Assembly: GCA_030522415.1 (NCBI GenBank)
Contig: CM060107.1
Location: 2,964,847-3,028,846 of the forward strand
From: Channallabes apus
Lineage: Eukaryota; Chordata; Actinopteri; Siluriformes; Clariidae
Reading direction: 5' to 3'
DNA length: 64,000 bases
In this document: piece by piece, positions 23,160-33,149 of the stretch
How positions within the stretch are numbered: position 1 is the stretch's first letter
How the letters are laid out: every line of letters starts with the position of its first letter
Program-made: the position numbers and the translations under genes
Notes under the pieces: model-generated
What the model was told of the DNA's origin: nothing
The model's input: only the letters and a program-made list of their open reading frames with translations
Databases searched by the model: none

Positions 23160-24003
23160 GACTCTGTATAGATATATATATATATATGAGATCAACACTC
23201 ATGTTTGTAGATTTTAAACCCAACTCAGTACAGAAAGCCTGCACAGGGTTTATGCTTTTTGAGCATTATTATCCACTTTTATAATAACCACTCTAGAGAA
23301 ATGTTTTTGTTTGTGCAAAGTAGAAAAACAGCTGCGTTCATCAATTCATCAATCACTAACCGTTTGTGTCAACTACTAACTATTAGTCCATGAAATAAAC
23401 TGTCCCTGGATCTTTGGTTTCAGGAATCTCTGACACCTTGTGGTTGAGAATGATATGATAACTGAACTGGCATTTAGTGTTTTGAAAGATCATCTTTTAA
23501 AAAGTTTGCATACTATTATCTCTTTCGCTTATCTCTTTTAGCAGTGATTTTCTTTATTTATTCATAATTATTTGTTTCACTTGTTTAAAAAAAGGAAGAA
23601 AAAAATAAGGTTCTATATATTCACACCTGTATGTCTGTTACCTACAGTCCTGTGCATTCACATCTATATTATTAAATGTTATACACATCAACAGCTTTAC
23701 ATCTGTACCATACTGCAACACTTCCCCTGTTTACAGTGTTTTTATTATATATGTTATTAAAAAGTGTAAATATAGGTATGTAACGGATGGGAAGCTAGAA
23801 TAAGATCTTTAGTCTGGTCTGGTTTTGATTCCAAGATAGAAGACAAAGAGAAAATGCTGATGTACTGTGAGAAAATGCAGTGTTGCTGCTGAACCTAGAA
23901 TTACTATTTTCAGTAGAAATTATGTTCTATAGTTCTTCAGAAATAGAATGAAAATGGATTAATAGAACAAGATGTCATGTTTCTAAACAAAGAATGGATG
24001 CAA

Positions 24004-24220
24004 ATCTTGGAGGACGAGTGAGCTTGGTGGCTACCCAATGTAATGACTGGGAGTATTTTATTAACTCAGCACAAGCATAAACACACATTCAGGTCAAACA
24101 CACATACCACATGCTTAAACATGGCAGAAGCCGCTAACCTAAAACCAATATCCCACCCATGGTGAACACAAACATAATGCTGGCCCAAAGCCGGCGGTCG
24201 CCAGCCCCGCCCACGCCACA
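24004..24220 (-). repeat. Gypsy-3 3' LTR, apparently truncated at its end
   Basis: It matches the other LTR from TGTGGCG (24220) down to 'ccaagat' at 24004, then diverges into flanking sequence. If the true LTR ends at the primer site, about 26 bp are missing here. Confidence 0.75.
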
Positions 24221-24265
24221 CTGCCCCCACCCGAGCTGTGACCGTCCCCGGTCACCCCTAATTCC

Positions 24266-25806
24266 TCAGTCTCTGAGACGTGCAGGCGGTCGGCGCTGGC
24301 GCTGTGAACGCCGGAGCCCTGCTGTAGACGAAACGTGAACATTAGCCTGAGGCGGTCGGGCCTCTGCAGCAGTCGCCGTCTCACCGGCATGCGGCTGGTA
24401 GGGAGCGAGACGGTCTCGGTGAAGCACAATCATCCGCGCTCGCCCCGCCAGCCGCACCCGGTAGATGACATCCGAAAGCCGAACGATCACCGTGCAGGGT
24501 CCCACCGAGTGGGACATCAGTTTGGGTGATAGCCCTCTCTTCCTTCTCGGAGAATAAACCCATACCTGCTCTCCCAGCTCAAAGTCTCGCCCCCGGCTAT
24601 GAGTGTCATAAACCCGGCGCTGCTTAACACCGGCGTCCGCCAAGTGTTTGCGCGCCAACTCGTGAACACGGAACAGTTTTTCTTTCAAGGAACAAAAATA
24701 ATCCAACCCCGGTTCCGTGGGTAAGTCCGATTGTGGAGGTGGTCCAAAAACAAGGTCCACTGGAGTGCGCAGCTCGCGACCAAACATGAGAACAGCTGGC
24801 GTTAGCTGCGATGACTCCTGTACTGCTGTGCGATATGCCCAAAGCACGAGAGGCAAATGTTCGTCCCAATCGCGTTGCCGATCGCTGGTAAGTAGGGCGA
24901 GTTGTGTGGTGAGCGTCCGATTGAAGCGCTCCACGAGGCTGTCACTTTGTGGATGGAGTGGCGTGGTGTGGGTCTTTTTCACCCCGAGGTGTTCGCACAC
25001 CGCCGCAAACACCTCCGCCTCGCCCTGATCGCTGTGTAATTGCTCTGGGCACCAAACCGGCTGAACACCTCATCCACTAGCACTCGGGCCGTGGTGGAGG
25101 CGCTCTGATCAGGCACAGCGAAAGACTCCGGCCACTTTGTGAAGTAATCCACAACGACCAGCACATAACGATTACCCCGATCGGAAACGGGGCACGGTCC
25201 AAGGATGTCCACGCCCATACGCTCCATGGGTGCCCCCACCCGAAAGTCCTGCAGCGGTGCTCGCGAGCGCTGGGTAGGGCCCTTCTTTGCTGTGCACGAG
25301 TCGCATCTGTGGACAAAGAGTTCGCTATCAGTATGACAACCTGGCCAGTAGAAACGGGCGCGCAACCGCCGCACAGTTTTTGTCACACCGAAGTGTCCCG
25401 AACCTGTATGCCCGTGAACCAACCCCAACACGCACGCCCTCAAAGTCCTGGGTACCAGAAGCTGAAAACACTCGCCAGCGCCGCACGGCCGCTCCCAGCG
25501 GCGGTAGAGTAGACCTTCACGCAACACTAGGCGGGTAAACTGCGAGTGGAGAGCCTTTGCCTCTAGCCCCAGATGAGCGATCGCGGAATAATCCGGTCTC
25601 AGGCCCGCTTTAACCCAACCCAGTACTTGCTGCAAAACTGGATCACCCTCCTGCTCGGCTGCGAGCTGATCATTGTCCAGCTGTGGCACAGGTGAGATGA
25701 CAGTGGGAGGTACCCTAGGCGAGGCAGTGACTCGGCTGCATGCCGGAACGGTCGGCTGATCACACCCGGGGGTTCCGGAGGATTGAACGGGAGGGATGTT
25801 GGGCAT
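24266..25806 (-). pseudogene. Gypsy-3 integrase, frameshifted
   Basis: The H-H-C-C finger ('HGHTGSGHFG...CDSCTAKKG') is near 25290-25420, followed by core 'RMGVDILGPCP' (first Asp) and 'VVVDYFTKWPE'. Near 25045 the frame shifts ('FSRFGA...'), and the rest is in the ORF at 24266-25012: 'VKKTHTTPLHPQSDSLVERFNRTL' has the catalytic Glu, then a C-terminal DNA-binding region ('GEQVWVYSPRRKRGLSPKL', 'YRVRLAGRARMIVLHRDRLAPY'). The second catalytic Asp lies at the frameshift. One indel separates it from an open frame. Confidence 0.9.
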
Positions 25807-25929
25807 CAGTGGTTCCGGGGGCTGGCCCGCGTCGCAACCGCGCTCCTTGACCCGCTCGCAGTACCGACAACGCGCTTCGCTGCATGGCCGGCGAGATAAC
25901 GCGTCGGCGTTAGCGTGTAGCTTCCTGGC

Positions 25930-27265
25930 TCAGTGTTCAATGGTGAAACTATAGTCCTGTAATCGCTCCAGCCAACGCGCTAACTGCCCCTCGGGTTCTT
26001 TAAAACTGAGCAGCCACACTAGCGAAGCGTGATCGGTCCGCAGCAGGAAGGTTTGCCCGTATAAGTACGGCCGGAAGTGTTTTAGCGCTGCGACGACAGC
26101 TAACAGCTCGCGCCGTGTGACGCAATAATTTCGCTTGGGCCCAGACAATGCGCGGCTGAAATACGCGACAACCCGCTCTTGGCCACCGGAAACCTGAGAC
26201 AGTACGGCCCCCAGCCCTACATCGCTTGCTCTGGTCTGTGTCAAGGATGAACGGGCGCGCTGCATCCGGATAGCCAAGGACGGGACACGTGACCAAAGCT
26301 TCGCGCAACCGAGCGAACGCGCGCGCATGTACAACCTCCCAGCGGAACGGCTGGTTCTTTTTAGTCAACCCATGCAATGGACTTGCGACCGTGGCGAAGT
26401 CTTTCACAAACCGGCGGTAGTACGAGGCTAACCCGAGGAAAGTGCGCAGCTGCGACACATTTACCGGTTCTGGCCAATTCTGTACTGCAGCAATTTTGTT
26501 TGGGTCGGTAGCGATCCCGTTCGCACTAATTATGTGGCCCAGAAACGCGGTCTCTCGACGCAACAGCTGGCACTTCCTAGGATTGAGCCGCAAGTTTGCC
26601 CGTCGGATAGCCAAAAATACCACCCGGAGATTAGCTAGCGCGACCTCAAACTCCTTGCCGTGCACCAGCAAATCATCCAGATAGACGACGCAACGGTTAC
26701 GAGGGATATCCGCCAACACTTTCTCCATCAACCGTTCAAACGTCGCCGGAGCGTTGCATAGGCCGAAAGGCATACGCCGGAATTGCCACAGCCCATGCCC
26801 GATCGAAAACGCGGTTTTAGGGCGGTCTTCCGGAGCGAGCTCTACTTGCCAATACCCGCTACGCAGATCTAACGAACTAAACCAAGCCGAGCCTGCGACA
26901 TGTTCCAGCGCATCATCTATCCGTGGCAACGGGTATGAGTCCTTCCGCGTCACCGCATTTAACCGCCGGTAATCGACACAAAACCGCCAAGAATTGTCCC
27001 TCTTACGCACAAGCACAACCGTTGAAGACCACGGTCCGGACGCTGGCTCAATGACGCCTGAGTCGACCATCTCACGCTTCTGCTCGGCGACAGCCCGTTT
27101 AGCTAATGGGAGGCGTCGCGGGTGCAACCGAACAGGAGCTGCGTTCCCCGTATCAATCCTGTGCTGCACCAGGTTGGTATGGGTGCAATCGCGCTCATCT
27201 ACCGCGAAAACATCCGCGAATTCATTAAGGAACGATCTCAGCGTTTCGGTCTGTGTCGAAGTCAA
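25930..27265 (-). pseudogene. Gypsy-3 reverse transcriptase-RNase H, one frameshift
   Basis: RT is open over about 400 codons from 27265: 'WSSTVVLVRKRDNSWRFCVDYR', 'WFSSLDLRSGYWQV', 'FGLCNAPATFERLM' and the catalytic 'CVVYLDDLLVHG'. The linker 'FLGLASYYRRFVKDFA' leads to RNase H ('FILDTD'), where a frame change near 26220 moves the rest to the adjacent frame (25930-26330: 'VGLGAVLSQ', 'RRELLAVVAALKHFRPYL', 'LRTDHASLVWLL'). RT itself looks intact. Confidence 0.9.
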
Positions 27266-27762
27266 CCCGCGCTGCTACGTTGCAAAAGCTCGTTTAGCAC
27301 GCTCGCTCGGTCATGTACCGGATGTTTGGGTGTCGCAGCCTCCGGAAGTTCCGCCCCCCGTGTGTGTGCTACTTTGTCATGCGGCCGTGGTTTAGGTGTT
27401 AGCAACCTAGCTACGCCGAAATCCCCACACAGAGTCCCATCCGTTAGGCTGAGCCCCGCCCCCCACCTTTCCAAAATGTCCAGCCCCAATATACAGCTAT
27501 CCTCAATGTTCCCCAGCAAAAAGTCATGAACATAGCTGTGCTCACCTATGTTGATTCGCACCGATCGACGAGCCCGTATCTTCAGACGGCTCCCAGACAC
27601 GGTGCGGATGCTAAAAGCCGGCTTGGGCACTTTGCCAGCGCGCTCGCCTGGTCCCAACACTCCGTTGCGGAGTAGTGAAACAGTGGAGCCGGTGTCCACA
27701 AGCGCCCGCAGCGGGATGCCGTCCAGCACACAATCCATGTAAATCCCAGCGCCTTGTCCCAC
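27262..27762 (-). pseudogene. Gypsy-3 protease
   Basis: The frame carries a retropepsin active site 'LRALVDTGSTVSLL' and, further on, the flap/C-terminal pattern 'CILGLDILERWG'. It ends at a stop next to the start of the RT frame and is offset by one base from it. The domain looks complete, but whether it was made as a fusion cannot be told. Confidence 0.8.
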
Positions 27763-27845
27763 ACGTCCCGAATGGAAGTCGACGCCGCCATTTGGGGAAA
27801 CAGAAACGGCCGTGGGAGGTGGCTTCCCCTCGCTGCCTCCCCGAC

Positions 27846-28445
27846 CTAGTTTAACGGCTGCTGGGGTACGTTGTCCTCGCGCCGCGGGGCGTTAGAACCG
27901 TAGTCCTGCGGTCCCGGGCCTCGGCGTCGTCGCGGAAGTTCGGCGTCTTGCTCGTAGCCTGGCCGTGACGGGTACGACGCGCCCAGTGGCTCACCCGCGC
28001 CGAACCTGAAGTGGAGCGATTCCCGCAGCTTCACCCAATCCTTCCGCTCCTCGGCCCGGAGCTCCTCGAGCACCCGGAGTGCGTCGCCCTCAAGCGAGAG
28101 TGCTACACGGACTGCGATTTCCGCTGGGGACCAGCCCGCGAGATCGGCGGCGAGCTCTACCTGCGCAAAAAATGCTTAGGGTTCGACGTTGCCATTATAG
28201 AAAGGAAGGCGCAACTGTAAGTCGCCTCGCCGGTTAACGGCGCACGGGGCTTGGTCTGTGGGAAGCTCCGCCCCGAGATCCAGTGCCGGGACCCTCATCT
28301 CGCCGCTCTGCTTTCGCTGCGCCGCCTTTTTTGTGCTGGCACCGTCCGGAAGGTGCTTCCTCTGCAGGAGTTCTGCTGCCACTCGGCGGCCCTCTTTGAT
28401 CTTCTTCAGATCCTCCGCCGTTCGCTCCAACTCAGATATCTCCAT
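27846..28445 (-). pseudogene. Gypsy-3 gag, with a stop
   Basis: The ATG at 28445 overlaps the end of the primer-binding site and opens 'MEISELERTAEDLKK', a charged helical N-terminus. A stop after 'LPFYNGNVEP' (about 28176) interrupts the frame, which continues as an arginine-rich C-terminus at 27846-28073. No CCHC zinc knuckle is seen. Confidence 0.65.
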
Positions 28446-28461
28446 CCCACTTCTGACACCA
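28444..28461 (-). promoter_or_regulatory. Gypsy-3 primer-binding site for tRNA-Leu
   Basis: On the minus strand the sequence TGGTGTCAGAAGTGGGAT is the perfect 18-nt complement of the vertebrate tRNA-Leu (CAG type) 3' end with CCA (...ATCCCACTTCTGACACCA), as recalled. It begins one base after the 'GCAGCA' that I take as the LTR end. Confidence 0.75.
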
Positions 28462-28462
28462 A

Positions 28463-28705
28463 TGCTGCGTTTTTCAACGCTATCAGGGATCTTGGAGGAC
28501 GAGTGAGCTTGGTGGCTACCCAATGTAATGACTGGGAGTATTTTATTAACTCAGCACAAGCATAAACACACATACAGGTCAAACACACATACCACATGCT
28601 TAAACATGGCCGAAGCCGCTAACCTAAAACCAATATCCCACCCATGGTGAACACAAACATAATGCTGGCCCAAAGGCGGTGGTCGCCAGCCCCGCCCACG
28701 CCACA
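28463..28705 (-). repeat. Gypsy-3 5' LTR
   Basis: It starts TGTGGCG at 28705. The part shared with the 3' LTR ends at 28489, and I extend it to CA at 28463, next to the primer site. The alternative is that the LTR ends at 28493 (CCTCCA) with a 31-bp gap before the primer site. Confidence 0.65.
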
Positions 28706-29114
28706 ATATTTTATATATTTACAATATTTACAACACAAAAGGCGGCGATACCCTTCTGCCACGCCCACATTGAGTAAACCAACAAAAGAAAGAAAAAGAA
28801 AGTAATAGCTACAAGGCACTACCACAACAGCTTATCTTCTAAATACAACACTAAAGTCTCGGCGAACAAGACCAGTAACAACAACGCACATACGATCTAC
28901 ACAAGCTACAAGTCGCGCGCTTCCAGCTCTCATCCGCCACCTTAAGAGGACGCGCAGATCCAAGGTTGACCAATCCTGGTGCACGTCACAGCACGTCCAA
29001 TCAGGGCGGGGCCACCTGTGAGAGAGGGAGAGCGAGAGAGAGAAAAAAAGAGAGGGGGGGCACGCGCACACTGCCACAAGCAGCCACGCACACACACACA
29101 CATGCTATACATAC
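28706..29114 (-). promoter_or_regulatory. CCAAT/GC-box cluster, possible promoter or old LTR
   Basis: Read on the minus strand, the stretch around 28960-29020 has a GC box (GGCCCCGCCC), two ATTGG boxes and a CRE-like TGACGTGC within 60 bp. The segment at 28725-28771 also resembles the end of the neighbouring LTR ('aggcgg...gccacgcccac'), so the region could be the U3 of an older related LTR. No gene start is visible. Confidence 0.35.
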
Positions 29115-29438
29115 TGTAAGGGTTAACCCCTAGAGGGCGCCAAACGCCCATTTAGTTTTGTTTGTAGTTTGCTTTCTGTTCTGTTTGTATGAAAATTATG
29201 TTTATTTAGTATAAATAGCCTGACTGAAGCTCAGTCAGGCGTCTAGCTTTTGTTGCCCTTATTTTGTTTATGGGTTGTGTTTAGTTGTTTGAAATAAAGG
29301 AATCATTAATGCTCAAAGTAAAGAGCTCATATACTTTTTGTTTGTATTTAAAGTATAATAAAGCTGATTCTTGAACCGCCAGCTCGCCTCCAGCATTCGT
29401 GCCACAAACACGCCGACACAGAAGAACCAAACGTGACA
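29115..29438 (+). mobile_element. solo LTR with 5-bp target duplication
   Basis: It begins TGTAAGGGTTAACCCC and ends ACGTGACA. It is flanked by CATAC on both sides (29110-29114 and 29439-29443). A TATA box ('agtataaatagcc') lies near 29210 and AATAAAG signals follow. No internal sequence or second LTR is present, so it is a recombined solo LTR. Confidence 0.85.
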
Positions 29439-29744
29439 CATACATTTAGATATCTCAAAATATATAAGATGTAAATAATGTAAAACACATCACAGATAAT
29501 CTAAATTGTAGTTTATTAGATTCTGCAATAAATCATTGATGCAGTGATCACATTAATAAACACTGGTATATACAGGAAGGTCTAAGATACATTTATTATA
29601 ATCATAGGTTTTCCTCAAACAGCAAAAATGCAAAAAAAAAAAAAAGAAAACATGGGAATGGGATTAAAATTAAAAATGCTTGTGTGTGTAAAGGTGTGAT
29701 CTGCAGTCATGAATCTAAAGCCATACAGTAAGACACGTCTTTTG

Positions 29745-30974
29745 GTAAGAAATTCAGGAACAAATGAGAACAAAAGTAATTGAGATCTATCAGTCCAGTA
29801 AAGGTTATAAAGCCATTTCTAAAGCTTTGGGACTCCAGCGAACCACAGTGAGAGCCATTATCCACAAATGGCAAAAACATGGAACAGTGGTGAACCTTCC
29901 CAGGAGTGGCCGGCCAACCAAAATTACCCCAAGAGCGCAGAGACAACTCATCCGAGGGGCCACAAAAGACCCCAGGACAACATCTAAAGAACTGCAGGCC
30001 TCACTTGCCTCAATTAAGGTCAGTGTTCACGACTCCACCATAAGAAAGAGACTGGGCAAAAACGGCCTGCATGGCAGATTTCCAAGGCGCAAACCACTTT
30101 TAAGCAAAAAGAACATTAAGGCTCATCTCAATTTTGCTAAAAAACATTTCAATGATTACCAAGACTTTTGGGAAAATACCTTGTGGACCGACGAGACAAA
30201 AGTTGAACTTTTTGGAAGGTGCGTGTCCCGTTACATCTGGCGTAAAAGTAACACAGCATTTCAGAAAAAGAACATCAAACCAACAGTAAAATATGGTGGT
30301 GGTAGTGTGATGGTCTGGGGTTGTTTTGCTGCTTCAGGACCTGGAAGGCTTGCTGTGATAGATGGAACCATGAATTCTACTGTCTACCAAAAAATCCTGA
30401 AGGAGAATGTCCGGCCATCTGTTCGTCAACTCAAGCTGAAGCGATCTTGGGTGCTGCAGCAGGACAATGACCCAAAACACACCAGCAAATCCACCTCTGA
30501 ATGGCTGAAGAAAAACAAAATGAAGACTTTGGAGTGGCCTAGTCAAAGTCCTGACCTGAATCCTATTGAGATGTTGTGGCATGACCTTAAAAAGGCGGTT
30601 CATGCTAAAAAACCCTCAAATAAAGCTGAATTACAACAATTCTGCAAAGATGAGTGGGCCAAAATTCCTCCAGAGCGCTGTAAAAGACTCGTTGCAAGTT
30701 ATCGCAAATGCTTGATTGCAGTTATTGCTGCCAAGGGTGGCCCAACCAGTTATTAGGTTCAGGGGGCAATTACTTTTTCACACAGGGCCATGTAGGTTTG
30801 GATTTTTTTTCTCCCTAAATAATAAAACCCCTCATTTAAAAACTGCATTTTGTGTTTACTTGTGTTATCTTTGACTAATAGTTAAATGTGTTTGATGATC
30901 GGAAACATTTTGTGTGACAAACATGCAAAAGAATAAGAAGTCAGGAGGGGGGCAAATAGTTTTTCACACCACTG
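29745..30974 (+). mobile_element. Tc1 transposon, 5' end missing
   Basis: It is the same family as the Tc1 at 14670. The right terminal repeat is complete (...TTTTTCACACCACTG then TA at 30975). Homology starts abruptly at 'aagaaattcagg' near 29745, so the left terminal repeat and the first codons of the transposase are lost. It cannot transpose as a unit without the left end. Confidence 0.9.
29764..30756 (+). CDS. Tc1 transposase, long open frame lacking about ten N-terminal residues
   Basis: A 330-aa frame starts at an internal Met (29764). The upstream codons of the normal start are cut off, and a TAA lies just before 'EIQEQM'. Domains: paired helix-turn-helix at residues 1-110 ('GYKAISKALGLQRTTVRAII', 'RPTKITPRAQRQLI'), then a DDE catalytic domain with Asp in 'LWTDETKVELFG', Asp in '[11 protein letters not shown]' and Glu in '[14 protein letters not shown]'. 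All three catalytic residues are present and no internal stop occurs, unlike the copy at 14886-16880. The protein would bind Tc1 terminal repeats in the nucleus. Loss of the left terminus means any expression would depend on a neighbouring promoter. Confidence 0.85.
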   Translation: MRTKVIEIYQSSKGYKAISKALGLQRTTVRAIIHKWQKHGTVVNLPRSGRPTKITPRAQRQLIRGATKDPRTTSKELQASLASIKVSVHDSTIRKRLGKNGLHGRFPRRKPLLSKKNIKAHLNFAKKHFNDYQDFWENTLWTDETKVELFGRCVSRYIWRKSNTAFQKKNIKPTVKYGGGSVMVWGCFAASGPGRLAVIDGTMNSTVYQKILKENVRPSVRQLKLKRSWVLQQDNDPKHTSKSTSEWLKKNKMKTLEWPSQSPDLNPIEMLWHDLKKAVHAKKPSNKAELQQFCKDEWAKIPPERCKRLVASYRKCLIAVIAAKGGPTSY

Positions 30975-31000
30975 TACTTTCTAATAAATAAAAACTTGTT

Positions 31001-31274
31001 TAATTCAATTACATTTTATTTGTATAGCACTTTTAACAACTGTCATTGTAGCAAAGCAGCTTTACACAATCAGAAGAATGATTTATGCTTGTATGGAATG
31101 TGAATGTGTATGAATCAAAATGGTCAGATAGTCCCTGGTGAGCAAGCCGAGGGAGACAGTGGCAAGGAAATACTCCCTGAGATGGTAATAGGAAGAAACC
31201 TTGAGAGGAACCAGACTCAACAGGGAACCCATCCTCATTTGGGTGAAACAGGAAGCAGGAAATGATCTGCATTT
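31001..31274 (-). mobile_element. LINE copy B, 3' part (split by Gypsy-2)
   Basis: On the minus strand this is the 3' end of the same LINE type as at 15273 and 33755, with a 'gaattaaac' tail region. It stops at CATTT (31270-31274), where Gypsy-2 inserted, and resumes at 41100. Confidence 0.85.
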
Positions 31275-31645
31275 TGTCATGCACACTCAGCCGCGACCGG
31301 CATTAGGACCCGGAAGTAAGACGGTCGCGAACCTGAAAGCATAACAGGAAACAAGATGGTGCCGCACATCGCTCTGTCATTGAGTTTTGCCCATGCTATT
31401 TCGGTATCTTTCCCATTCACGTGAGTACTCACTTTCTTGGGTTTGCTTTCAGACTGAGTGTGTGTTTATAGGACGTGGGTTTGATTGTGTCTTTCCTTTG
31501 CTCATTTACTTTGAGAGTCCTTATAGCAAATCGCGTGATTATGCTGCCCGCTCGTGTCTATCCGCGTTTTGGTTTACCATTCACGCAACAGGGCTAACTG
31601 CTAAAGCTATCGTCTTCCTGGTCGTCATTGGGTTAGTTCGTGACA
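31275..31645 (+). repeat. Gypsy-2 5' LTR
   Basis: 371 bp, TGTCA...TGACA. The segment GCTCTGTCATT at 31371-31381 lies 30 nt after a degenerate TATA-like box (ATAACAG; ATAAAAG in the 3' LTR). Confidence 0.9.
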
Positions 31646-31646
31646 G

Positions 31647-31657
31647 AATGACAGAGC
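31647..31657 (+). promoter_or_regulatory. Gypsy-2 putative self-primed primer-binding site
   Basis: AATGACAGAGC, one base after the LTR, is the exact 11-nt complement of GCTCTGTCATT at 31371-31381 in the LTR (also 40322-40332 in the other LTR). The gag ATG (31649) is within it. The length and position match the Tf1 self-primer arrangement. Confidence 0.65.
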
Positions 31658-32340
31658 CCACAGCAGTAAACCCAGCGGATCACGCGCGCCTATGCGATGT
31701 GGTTGACCAGCATGCTATGCTTATCAATAAGCTAACCGGTGAGCTCGATACTCTGCGCCGGAGTGTCCAAGAAGTCGCGGCCCTGCGCCGCGAGGTGGTG
31801 GAGCTTAAGCGGGAGAACGCGAGCCTCAGGGCTGCTGTTGATGGCATGGCTAGCGGTCCGTCCGCTCCGGCCCCGCACCAGCCTCCCCCCCCCCCCTTCT
31901 GATGTTTTTCTAGCACTCCCGGATAAATGGGATGGCACGGATGGGAAATGTAGTGTGTTTTTAACATCGCTGGAACTGGTGTTTGAGTTCAATGCCACCA
32001 AATACTCCACCGACCGGCTGCGCATTGCACTACTCATCTCGTTGCTATCAGGGCAGGCAGCACAGAGTGGGCCACGGCAGTCCTGCGCGCTGACACCGAC
32101 ACTGCGCACTCTTACAATGAGTTCACCCATCAGCTAAAACTGACATTTGAACATCCTGCGGGCGAGTTGGAGACCGACACGAAACTCTACCACCTGCGGC
32201 AGGGAGGATTGTTCGTGAGCCGGTACACTGCGGACTTCCGCACCCTCGCCATCCAGACCTCGTGGGGAGACACAGCCCTCCGGACATCCTACTTCGAGGG
32301 ACTGGCTTCCCGTATTACGGCTTCCCGTATCGACCAGTGA
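31649..32340 (+). pseudogene. Gypsy-2 gag, frameshifted
   Basis: The frame from the ATG at 31649 reads 'MTEPTAVNPADHARL', then a coiled-coil-like stretch (about residues 25-65) and a proline run. A run of C near 31887-31897 shifts the frame. The gag domain then continues in another frame ('LALPDKWDGTDGKCSVFLTSLELVFEF') and shifts again near 32062. The pattern is that of sushi-type gag, the family ancestral to PEG10/RTL genes. Confidence 0.8.
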
Positions 32341-32479
32341 CTGCTCTCCCGTCCGAAGCCAGCACCTCGAACCCTGCCGCCAGCTCCCACTTATGCCTGC
32401 ACTGCACCAAGACCACCACCCACCGTCACCACCGCCTTCAACGGACGTGTTGGATCTCCACCCCCTGCCGTGGTTGACA

Positions 32480-33015
32480 CCGGTGCCGGGGAACCCATGC
32501 AACTAGGGCGCGCCTCCCTGACCGTGGCGGAATGCGAGAGACGTTACCGCGAGGGATTGTGCGTCTACTGTGGCTCAGCGGCGCACCACTGGGCGACCTC
32601 CCCATCCCGTCCGGGAAACGCCCAGCCCCGGTGAACAACAGGAGAGACTCACCGGGCACCATTCCTCTCTCTGCCTCCACCGACATCACCACTGCTCGAC
32701 TCACGGTCCAGGTAACCCTCCACCTTGGCCACAAGCGGGTTCGAAGTACAGCGTTCATCGAGTCCGGTGCCCCGGGTAACTTCATTGACTCTACTTACGC
32801 CAAAGGGTTGGGGGTAAAGATTGAGGCATTATCCCTGCCTATGAGCATCACCTCGGTCGACGGGTGGCCCCTCTCATTTAGCCCCATCACCCAGCAGACC
32901 CAACCCATCACTCTCCTCCTCGGTCAGCACCAAGAAGTAATTAAATTTAACCTCAAATCCTTCTCTTCTCCACCCATCATTCTCGGCTACCCCTGGCTTC
33001 TGCAGCATTTCGTGG
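32480..33015 (+). pseudogene. Gypsy-2 zinc knuckle and protease
   Basis: A knuckle '[14 protein letters not shown]' near 32560 is followed in another frame by a retropepsin-like domain. The catalytic motif is 'AFIESGAPGNFID', with Glu in place of the usual Asp, and 'ILGYPWL' follows. The active-site substitution suggests the protease would not work. Confidence 0.8.
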
Positions 33016-33149
33016 TCTCAAAGCCGGATCCTTCAGTGGGGGCCGACCTGCACCGACTTATGCCTACGGGCCCAGGCTGGGATGTGTTCCAGGGAGTCCG
33101 AGGCCCCCGATGTCGACATCCACGCCATTCCTTATTTTCATTATCGCCA

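Larger units (their letters stand above)
22339..24003. other. non-genic, microsatellite-rich spacer
   Basis: No exon is recognised. A stretch at 22791-22880 ('gcaataaatcgttgatg...') resembles one at 29522-29605, an unnamed dispersed repeat. AT-rich tracts and the microsatellites listed separately make up much of the rest. Confidence 0.5.
24004..28705 (-). mobile_element. Gypsy-3: Ty3/Gypsy retrotransposon with a tRNA-Leu primer site
   Basis: Direct LTR copies at 24004-24220 and about 28463-28705 (minus orientation, TGTGGCGTGGGC start) flank gag, protease, RT-RNase H and integrase in that order. A polypurine tract ('cgggtgggggcag') precedes the 3' LTR. Integrase lacks a chromodomain and ends in a long C-terminal region. 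The element is GC-rich relative to its surroundings. No target duplication is visible, and the 3' LTR appears to lack its last 26 or so bases, which would explain that. Each of gag, RH and IN has a frameshift or stop. Confidence 0.88.

Noticed and set aside
26442..28565. Several plus-strand ORFs in the Gypsy-3 region
   Set aside because: They are antisense shadows of a GC-rich pol gene.
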